From positions 124,001-188,000 of the forward strand of contig NZ_JBHYGL010000023.1 in NCBI RefSeq assembly GCF_051859025.1: DNA of 64,000 bases, given 5' to 3'. Source of the DNA: Falsiroseomonas sp051859025. GTDB lineage: Bacteria; Pseudomonadota; Alphaproteobacteria; Acetobacterales; Acetobacteraceae. Both the position numbers and the translations under genes were made by a program. A model generated the notes under the pieces. The model had not been told where the DNA came from, ran no database searches, and saw nothing but the letters and a program-made list of their open reading frames with translations. Shown here piece after piece: positions 58,471 to 64,000 of the stretch (positions within the stretch are counted from its first letter, which is position 1; each line of letters begins with the position of its first letter).

Positions 58471-58518
58471 CTCCCCCGTGCTGGCGGGGGAGAGCCGGGG
58501 CGGGGGCCGCGCCCCCGC
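58471..58518. repeat. paired GC palindromes (REP-like or terminator)
   Basis: Two hairpins side by side: CTCCCCCG-N6-CGGGGGAG (58471-58492) and GCGGGGGC-N3-GCCCCCGC (58500-58518), the second followed by AGCTTTT. They lie 13 bp after the FAH gene stop. The double arrangement recalls REP elements; the T-run after the second suits a terminator. Confidence 0.6.
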
Positions 58519-58541
58519 AGCTTTTCGGGAGGAACAACAAG

Positions 58542-59513
58542 ATGCTCGATCGCCGCACCCTGCTGGCCGCCACCACGCTGGCGCCCTTCGCCGCGCAAGC
58601 GCAGTCCGTGGACTACCCCAACCGCGTCATCAACCTGATCGTGCCCTTTCCGCCGGGCGGCCAGGCGGATCTGGCGGCGCGCCCCGTGGCCGCGGCGCTC
58701 GAGAGGATCTTGCGCCAGCCCGTCGTCGTACAGAACCGCGGCGGCGCTGCCGGGGCCATCGGCAACGGCTTCGTGGCCCGCAGTGCGCCAGACGGCTACA
58801 CTCTGGTTATGGCGTTGTCCTCGCTGGCCGTCATCCCGGAAGCGGAGCGGCTGTTCAACCGGGCGCCGCCCTACACCGCCGACCAGTTCGCGCCCGTGGC
58901 ACTGGTGAATGCCGACCCGACCATGCTGGCGGTACCGGCCTCTGCCCCGTGGCGCACCATGGAGGAGTTCATCGCGGCGGCGAAGGCCAGCCCGGGGAAC
59001 ATCCCGTATGGCTCCTCCGGCACCTATGGCACGCTGCATGTGGCGATGGAGATGCTGGCGGCATCGGCGGGCATCCGTCTGCTGCATGTACCTTTCACCG
59101 GCGCGGGCCCTGCCATTACGGCGCTGCTGGGCGGCCAAATCCAGGCCCTGGCCTCCGCGCCCGGTACCCTGACGCAGCATGCGCGGGATGGGCGCATCCG
59201 AGTGCTGGGCTGCTGGGGCAGGGACCGCGTGGCTGCGTTTCCGGACGTGCCGACCTTCATCGAGAAGGGTTTCGCCGATGTTGAATTCTACATCTGGGCT
59301 GGCATGTTCGCCCCCGCCGCCACGCCCGCACCGGTGATCCGGGTGCTCCGCGACGCGATGCGCCAGGCGGTGCAGGACCCGCAACTGGTGCAGGCCTTCA
59401 CCGCCGCGGGCGCCCCCGTGCGCTACATGGACGCGCCCGAATTCGCCGCCTTCTTCGCGGAGGACAGCGCCAGGCTCGTGCGCGCCGTGCAGCGTATCGG
59501 AAGGGTCGAGTAG
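58542..59513 (+). CDS. Bug/TctC-family periplasmic solute receptor
   Basis: 323 residues: signal peptide (RRTLLAATTLAPFAAQAQS), INLIVPFPPGGQADLAAR, QNRGGAAGAIGN (a variant of ENRPGA), PDGYTLVMA, then HVPFTGAGPAITALLGGQ. GGGAGG precedes the ATG. Placed between the FAH hydrolase and the M20 peptidase, it likely supplies that hydrolytic set. Fourth intact Bug receptor in the window. Confidence 0.92.
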   Translation: MLDRRTLLAATTLAPFAAQAQSVDYPNRVINLIVPFPPGGQADLAARPVAAALERILRQPVVVQNRGGAAGAIGNGFVARSAPDGYTLVMALSSLAVIPEAERLFNRAPPYTADQFAPVALVNADPTMLAVPASAPWRTMEEFIAAAKASPGNIPYGSSGTYGTLHVAMEMLAASAGIRLLHVPFTGAGPAITALLGGQIQALASAPGTLTQHARDGRIRVLGCWGRDRVAAFPDVPTFIEKGFADVEFYIWAGMFAPAATPAPVIRVLRDAMRQAVQDPQLVQAFTAAGAPVRYMDAPEFAAFFAEDSARLVRAVQRIGRVE

Positions 59514-59569
59514 CTTCCGCTCCGTGGCGGGAGGCGCTTGAATGCGCCCCCGCTGATGGAGAGTAGCGC

Positions 59570-60742
59570 ATGTCGTCCGAGACCGAGATCCTCGCCTGGT
59601 TGTCGCAGCAGCAGGACGCGATGGTCGCGACCCTGCGCGAGATGGTCGACACCGACGGCGGCAGCTACGACAAGGAAGGCGTGGACCGCGTCGGCGCCCA
59701 GGTGCAGCGCTTCATGGAAGCCCAGGGCATCCCGACCGAGGTTCTGCCCCAGCGGAAGCATGGGGATTGCATCCGCGCCGTCGTCGAAGGCGGCGACCTG
59801 ACGCGGGGCGGCAACGCCCGTGAGAACATCGTGCTGATGGGGCATCGCGACACCGTCTTCCCGAAGGGGGAGCCGGAGCGGCGCCCTTTCAAGGTTGAGG
59901 GCGGCCGGGCCTACGGCCCCGGCGTCGCCGATATGAAGGCCGGCCTGGTGATGAACATGTTCGTCCTCGCCGCTTTCCGGAAATTCGGCGGTGCGCCGGG
60001 GCCGCTGGTGGCGCTGTTCACGGGTGATGAGGAGATCGGCAGCCCGGAGGGCCGCCCGGTGATCGAGGCCGAGGCTCGCGCGGCCCGCGTGGTGTTCAAC
60101 TCCGAGCCCGGAAGGCCGACGGGCGGCATTGTCACGGGCCGCAAGGGCGGCGTCTTCTCCGTCTTCGACATCGAGGGCAAGGCCGCGCATTCCGGCGGCA
60201 ATTTCGAAGCGGGGATCAGCGCGATCGGCGAACTGGCGGCGAAGATCACGGCCATCCATGCGCTGACCGACCTCAAGCGCGGGATCACGCTGAATGTGGG
60301 GCTCGTGGCCGGCGGGCAATCCGTGAACACGGTGGCGCCCTGGGCGCAGGGGCAGATCGACCTGCGCTACGTGGAACCCGCGGACCGCGACGAGGTGATG
60401 GCGAAGATCGAGGCCATCATCGCCAGGAGCTTCGTCCCCGGCACCCGTTCGACGCTGACCATCAAGGGGGAATTCCTGCCCCTTACCCAGTCGCCCGACG
60501 CCAGGCGGCTGTTCGACCTGTACCGCGAGGCGGCAAGGGAGACAGGGTTCGAGCCGGAAGGTGAATTCAGCGGCGGTTGCGCCGATAGCGGCTTCACCGC
60601 GGCCATGGGCGCGCCGACCCTCTGCGCCGTCGGTCCCGTCGGTGGGCGGGCGCATACGCCAGACGAATACCTCGAAATCGCGAGCCTGGTGCCGCGGGCC
60701 CAGGCCATGGCGCGGGCGATCCTGCGCCTTGGCCCGAACTGA
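59570..60742 (+). CDS. M20-family metallopeptidase (glutamate carboxypeptidase-like)
   Basis: 390 residues. Zinc ligands and catalytic acids: GHRDTVFP (His, Asp), GPGVADMKAG (bridging Asp), FTGDEEIGS (Glu base and Glu ligand), NSEPGRPTGG (ligand), and a late His in GGRAHTPDEY. The dimerisation domain insert (about 180-290) is present. Removes a C-terminal or N-acyl residue from small peptides or acylated amino acids; order resembles carboxypeptidase G2. GGAGAG before the ATG. No signal peptide, so cytoplasmic. Confidence 0.9.
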   Translation: MSSETEILAWLSQQQDAMVATLREMVDTDGGSYDKEGVDRVGAQVQRFMEAQGIPTEVLPQRKHGDCIRAVVEGGDLTRGGNARENIVLMGHRDTVFPKGEPERRPFKVEGGRAYGPGVADMKAGLVMNMFVLAAFRKFGGAPGPLVALFTGDEEIGSPEGRPVIEAEARAARVVFNSEPGRPTGGIVTGRKGGVFSVFDIEGKAAHSGGNFEAGISAIGELAAKITAIHALTDLKRGITLNVGLVAGGQSVNTVAPWAQGQIDLRYVEPADRDEVMAKIEAIIARSFVPGTRSTLTIKGEFLPLTQSPDARRLFDLYREAARETGFEPEGEFSGGCADSGFTAAMGAPTLCAVGPVGGRAHTPDEYLEIASLVPRAQAMARAILRLGPN

Positions 60743-60797
60743 ATGCCGGAGGGTGTCAAGTTGACTTGCGGATTCTGTCCGACGCCGTCATGCGAGC

Positions 60798-61070
60798 TTG
60801 GCGGTGGGCGAGGCGTGGGAGTTGGGTGCCTGGTGGATTGATTTTGACAACCGAGCGCCCGGCTGCGTGATTACGCCTGACCTGGATGAGGCGCTTTGCA
60901 TCGCGGAGGAGGAAACGGGTGCCCTGCCCCTGGCTGTGGCGCTCATCCAGCGCCCCAGCTTTCCGCTGCTCAACTGTGCCGGCCCGATGCAGCGGGGAGG
61001 GATGATGGGCCATTGCCTGCCTTCCCATGCCCCGCAGTGCGTTCGGGAATGTCCCTTGAAGTCCCTCTGA
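60798..61070 (+). CDS. hypothetical small protein (doubtful)
   Basis: About 90 residues. The stretch GAWWIDFDNRAPGCVITPDL followed by DEALCIAEEETGALPLAVAL has a protein-like mix of residues, while third-position GC is lower than in neighbouring genes, suggesting different ancestry. Start is TTG 60798 or GTG 60804, both with poor sites. No family recognised. A perfect 11-bp palindrome GTCAAGTTGAC lies just upstream at 60755-60765. The C-terminal 20 residues are Cys-rich and less convincing. Confidence 0.4.
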   Translation: MAVGEAWELGAWWIDFDNRAPGCVITPDLDEALCIAEEETGALPLAVALIQRPSFPLLNCAGPMQRGGMMGHCLPSHAPQCVRECPLKSL

Positions 61071-61327
61071 GGCTCCGTTGCAGCGCACCGTCGAGGCGCC
61101 CTGCAATGATCGATGCAAGGCAGCGTGCCCGTGCTGCATGAGGGGCGCGATGGCGTCGATCGGCGTTGACGGGATGGCTGCTGTTCCACCCGCCGGCCGT
61201 CCGCCACCCGCACGATGCAGGCTGATGCGTTCAGTGGTGCAGGCGCCTGCCTCCTGCTGACGCGGAAAGCCGCGCCAGGGTGGGCGCCGTTCACACATTG
61301 ATGCGATCCGGCTGGTATCGCATTGCC

Positions 61328-61579
61328 ATGGCTCGCAACCCCCGCCTGATGACCCCGGAAACCCGCCTGGCCGCGATGCAGGCCGCGGATGCCGCTCGCC
61401 GCGCTGCGGTGAAGGTGTGCGCGGAAGCGCCGATCGGCAGCGCCCAATACCGCGCCGCGGTGCGCATCCTTGATGCGCTGTGCGATTTGGCAATGGCGCT
61501 TTCCCAGGCGACCATCGTGCCATCCAGGCACGCCTCCATGGCCGACAGCATCGGCATGCTCCGTCCAGGGGTGCATTGA
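61328..61579 (+). CDS. hypothetical small helical protein (doubtful)
   Basis: 83 residues: RLMTPETRLAAMQAADAARR followed by AAVKVCAEAP and YRAAVRILDALCDLAMALSQ gives two amphipathic helices. No family recognised, weak ribosome-binding site. The 61071-61327 stretch before it and 61580-61692 after it hold nothing I can support. Both small frames lie between the peptidase and the flagellar genes. Confidence 0.4.
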   Translation: MARNPRLMTPETRLAAMQAADAARRAAVKVCAEAPIGSAQYRAAVRILDALCDLAMALSQATIVPSRHASMADSIGMLRPGVH

Positions 61580-61692
61580 CGCAGGACGCTCCGGCAGGAT
61601 CGCTCTCTGAATCGGGGCCTGTCGCGTGACGACGATGCAAGGGCGACCAGCGGCGTTGTCACGGCGCGCGCTGATTCCCCCTGGCGACTTCG

Positions 61693-62076
61693 TCAGAGAT
61701 CATCCAGCAGCCGTTGGTCCCTTGCGATTCGTTGGCGGCGTGCTGCCTGCTTCCGCCGCTGCTGCTCGTCCAGGATGACCTGTTCCGCAAGCTTGGTTGC
61801 GACCAGCCGCTGCTGAGCAGCGACGGCGGCGGCCTCCTGCTCGCGGAGGTGGCCTGTCAGAACGTCCAGCCTGGCCTGGGCGGCGGGCATCCAGACGGCA
61901 TAGGAACCGGGTGCGGCGGATTGCCTTTCTCTCGAAAGGGCGCCCGCCAGGGTGCCAACGGCGTCCTCCGCCTTCTGGCGCCGATCGAACACGGCCGCCG
62001 CCTGCTGCCGCGCAGCCTCGAGTTCGCTGCGACGCAGCAGGCGAAGAATCGCCAATGAATCAGGACGGCTCATCAT
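61693..62076 (-). CDS. fliJ: flagellar export protein FliJ
   Basis: 127 residues, nearly all helix, rich in Ala, Arg, Gln and Glu, forming a coiled coil (LLRRSELEAARQQAAAVFDR, EQVILDEQQRRKQAARRQRI). FliJ sequences are poorly conserved; the call rests on the coiled coil, length and its position directly after fliI, overlapping it by 17 bases. It acts as the stalk-like escort of the FliI hexamer at the export gate. ATG at 62076 or 62073. Confidence 0.8.
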   Translation of the reverse strand: MMSRPDSLAILRLLRRSELEAARQQAAAVFDRRQKAEDAVGTLAGALSRERQSAAPGSYAVWMPAAQARLDVLTGHLREQEAAAVAAQQRLVATKLAEQVILDEQQRRKQAARRQRIARDQRLLDDL

Positions 62077-63403
62077 TCACTGCCTGGGAAAGTGCGTTGA
62101 ATGCTGCCTGCAGGGAGCTGGTCTCGCCTTTGCTCTGGCTCAGCACGGCGTCGACCCGTGGTGCGATCCGGAGTGCAAGGTCGGTTTCCGCATCGGCCCC
62201 GACGCGGTACGCGCCAAGCCGGACGAGATCGGCGACGCCATCGCGCAGCGACAGCAGGCGGCGTGCCTGCACTACAAGGGCCGCCTGCTCCGCGGTCTGG
62301 CAGCCAGGCACTGATCGGGAGAGGCTTCGCAGCACGTCGATGGCGGGATAGCGCCCGCCCTCCGCGATCCGTCGGTCCAGCACCACATGGCCGTCAAGGA
62401 TACCCCTGACGGCATCGGCGACGGGTTCATCGTGGTCGTCGCCTTCCACCAGCACGGTGATCAGCGCGGTGATGGTCCCGGAACCCGGGCCGCCGGGGCC
62501 AGCGCGCTCCAGCAAGGCGGGCAGTTCCCGGAAGACGCTGGGCGGGTAGCCACGTGTGGCCGGGGGTTCGCCGGCCGCCAGCCCGATCTCTCGGCACGCA
62601 TGGGCAAATCGCGTGACTGAGTCGAGCAGGAGCAGGACGCGCTGGCCACGGTCACGGAAGTGCTCCGCGACAGCCATCGCCGCGTATGCGGCCTCCCTCC
62701 GCACGGCAGCGGCGGCGTCGGATGTGGCGCAGATGACGACACTGCGCGCGAGCCCGGCCGGGCCCAGATCATCCTCGACGAATTCGCGGACTTCGCGCCC
62801 GCGTTCCCCGATAAGGCCGACTACCGTCACGTCGAAGTCGTCGGACCGCGCCAGTGTCGCGAGAAGCGTCGATTTGCCGACGCCCGACGCGGCGAAAAGC
62901 CCAAGCCGCTGGCCTTCCCGGGTCGTGCAGAAGCAATCCAGGGCCCGCACGCCGAGCGATACCGCGGGGCCAAGCCGCTGGCGCGTGCCCGGCGGTGGCG
63001 GTGCGCGCCGGGTTGGACAACGGCAGAAAGATGGTGGGGGTTCGCCCCCCCCATCCAGTGGCTTCCCCATCGGGTCCAGTACCCGTCCCAGCCATGCATC
63101 GCCGACGCTCAGCCCCTGCGCGGGTTGGGTGCGTGCCGCAGCGCCCTCCGCCAGGCCGTCGCTGTCGCCGAGTATCGCAGCCCTTGCCTGGCCGTCGCTT
63201 GTGCCGACGATCTCTGCCAGGACAGCACCATGGCTACGGTCGATGACGACCACGCGGTCGCGCAGGGCGAGAGGGGGGCGGAACCCGGCAAGCAGGACCC
63301 CATTTGGGTCCACCGCGGCAACGCGCCCTTGCTGCTGGGTTAAGGCGGCGGGGCACATTAACGCTTCGGCGGAGGCTAATCGCTGTGCCAGGGAAAATGT
63401 CAT
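62060..63403 (-). CDS. fliI: flagellum-specific ATPase FliI
   Basis: About 447 residues. Walker A AASGVGKST, GLIGERGREVREFVEDDLGP (arm typical of FliI/SctN), Walker B LLLLDSVTRFAHA and RGYPPSVFRELPALLERAG identify the type III export ATPase. Drives secretion of flagellar subunits. ATG 63403 is used; ATG 63454 would add 17 Lys/Arg-rich residues from an AT-rich stretch. The N-terminal RVAAVDPNGVLLAG barrel is normal. Divergent from ctrA by about 130 bp. Confidence 0.93.
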   Translation of the reverse strand: MTFSLAQRLASAEALMCPAALTQQQGRVAAVDPNGVLLAGFRPPLALRDRVVVIDRSHGAVLAEIVGTSDGQARAAILGDSDGLAEGAAARTQPAQGLSVGDAWLGRVLDPMGKPLDGGGEPPPSFCRCPTRRAPPPPGTRQRLGPAVSLGVRALDCFCTTREGQRLGLFAASGVGKSTLLATLARSDDFDVTVVGLIGERGREVREFVEDDLGPAGLARSVVICATSDAAAAVRREAAYAAMAVAEHFRDRGQRVLLLLDSVTRFAHACREIGLAAGEPPATRGYPPSVFRELPALLERAGPGGPGSGTITALITVLVEGDDHDEPVADAVRGILDGHVVLDRRIAEGGRYPAIDVLRSLSRSVPGCQTAEQAALVVQARRLLSLRDGVADLVRLGAYRVGADAETDLALRIAPRVDAVLSQSKGETSSLQAAFNALSQAVNDEPS

Positions 63404-63530
63404 TTTTATTCGATCTTTCGCTATTTTTTTAGACCATCTCCTAAGATGATCCATTTTTCGGATGAATCAGCTCTTCACATGTCGCGTAAAGGTGGTATCT
63501 CTACACGCATCAGGTGTGTGGAGCCGGCGC
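63339..63530. promoter_or_regulatory. divergent fliI/ctrA control region
   Basis: AT-rich compared with the rest. Contains GTTAA-N14-TTAAC (63339-63362; inside the first codons of fliI), two facing half-sites like those bound by CtrA (TTAAC), and one GANTC sequence, GAATC at 63464-63468, 63 bp before ctrA. The full CtrA consensus TTAA-N7-TTAA is absent. Autoregulation and methylation control are plausible by analogy with Caulobacter. Confidence 0.45.
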
Positions 63531-64000
63531 ATGCGTGTCCTTCTGGTTGAAGACGATACAATCGTAGCGCGTGGAGTTGCCTTGGCACTCAAGGCGGCTG
63601 CCATGATCATCGATACAGCCGATACGGGAGAAGAGGCGCTGGAGCTCGCGCGCCTCTACGACTACGACATCGTGGTCCTCGACCTGATGCTGCCGGACAT
63701 GGAGGGCTACGAGGTGGTCCGCCGGCTTCGAGCGGCGAGGGTGGAGACGCCGGTGCTGATCCTGTCAGGCCTCACGCGGCCGCAGGCCAAGGTGCGCGGC
63801 TTCGGCATGGGCGCCGACGACTACATCACGAAGCCCTTCGACCAGCAGGAGCTGGTCGCCCGTATCCAGGCGATCGTCCGCCGCGCCAAGGGCTTCAGCC
63901 AACCGACGCTGTCCGTGGGTCCGCTGACCCTTAATCTCGGATCGCGCGAGGTCCTCGTCGATGGACGCGCCGTTCATCTGACCGGAAAGGAATACGCAGT
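63531..64000 (+). CDS. ctrA: cell-cycle response regulator CtrA (5' part)
   Basis: First 156 residues; the gene runs off the window. Receiver domain: VLLVEDD with the acidic pair, Asp51 phosphoacceptor in IVVLDLMLPDMEGYEV, Thr/Ser in LILSGL, Lys in YITKPFDQQELVARI. Linker AIVRRAKG, then the start of an OmpR/PhoB winged helix (VDGRAVHLTGKEYAV), which closely matches CtrA of other alphaproteobacteria. GGAG 7 bases before the ATG. Expected to control flagellar, pilus and division genes. Confidence 0.94.
   Translation, partial: MRVLLVEDDTIVARGVALALKAAAMIIDTADTGEEALELARLYDYDIVVLDLMLPDMEGYEVVRRLRAARVETPVLILSGLTRPQAKVRGFGMGADDYITKPFDQQELVARIQAIVRRAKGFSQPTLSVGPLTLNLGSREVLVDGRAVHLTGKEYA

Noticed and set aside
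60788..61576. 262-residue open frame on the - strand
   Set aside because: Composition is rich in Arg, His, Ser and Pro without pattern; the + strand frames in the same DNA look more protein-like.
1..64000. CRISPR arrays, tRNA or rRNA genes, prophage or plasmid functions
   Set aside because: Looked for regular spaced repeats, clover-leaf-type sequences and replication or integrase genes; none seen.

Overview
The window is GC-rich DNA (roughly 70% G+C by eye) with tightly packed genes and GTG starts beside ATG. A ctrA-type master regulator runs divergently from fliI-fliJ at the right end. There are several periplasmic Bug/TctC receptors and many catabolic operons. Together these suggest a free-living alphaproteobacterium, most likely of the Acetobacteraceae (Roseomonas-like). 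That placement is inference, since no rRNA or tRNA gene is visible.

Layout. (1) 1-6765: a leftward CoA-dependent catabolic operon (acyl-CoA synthetase, two enoyl-CoA hydratases, acyl-CoA dehydrogenase, Bug receptor, start of a racemase-like gene), divergent from an IclR regulator. (2) 6784-11459: a chemoreceptor, a universal-stress-protein/CBS-BON pair behind an FNR-type box, and an orphan NMT1/THI5-like binding protein. (3) 11570-21901: a decayed Bug gene, then an amino-acid-type ABC transporter set mixed with RidA, a creatininase-family hydrolase, a sarcosine-oxidase-like flavoenzyme, a 2-oxoglutarate oxygenase, an HD-domain protein, an AhpD-like protein and an alpha/beta hydrolase. (4) 21907-27987: a Bug receptor divergent, across a perfect inverted repeat, from a nitronate monooxygenase / CoA-transferase / enoyl-CoA hydratase / acyl-CoA ligase operon, followed by a Nudix hydrolase. 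(5) 27994-32001 (leftward): DapA-family lyase, binding protein, permease with no ordinary start codon, and a dihydropyrimidinase-like enzyme. (6) 32070-40838 (rightward): a 955-residue fusion of all three subunits of an HcnABC-type amino-acid dehydrogenase, then an aminophosphonate uptake and breakdown set (TIGR03364-type flavoenzyme, PhnX, binding protein, ATPase, double permease). (7) 40849-47534: an HtrA-like protein without its catalytic triad, a lipoprotein that probably starts at CTG, malate synthase G, a TerB-like protein, a GntR/FCD regulator, an unknown protein and a soluble Ser/Thr kinase. (8) 47817-60742: gamma-glutamyltransferase-like protein, two GPP34 (GOLPH3-like) paralogues around a Bug receptor, an amidase/AtzH pair, a binding-protein/TRIC-channel fusion, a polysaccharide deacetylase, an amidase, an FAH-family hydrolase, a Bug receptor and an M20 peptidase. 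(9) 60798-64000: two doubtful small genes, fliJ, fliI and the 5' part of ctrA.

The common theme is capture and oxidation of nitrogen- or phosphonate-containing small molecules. Periplasmic receptors far outnumber the matching energy-coupling parts: four amino-acid-type permeases have no ATPase here, and four intact Bug receptors have no TctA/TctB. The phosphonate transporter is the only complete ABC system. The most unusual object is the single-chain fusion of a periplasmic ligand-binding domain with a TRIC/UPF0126 membrane channel at 53574-55124.
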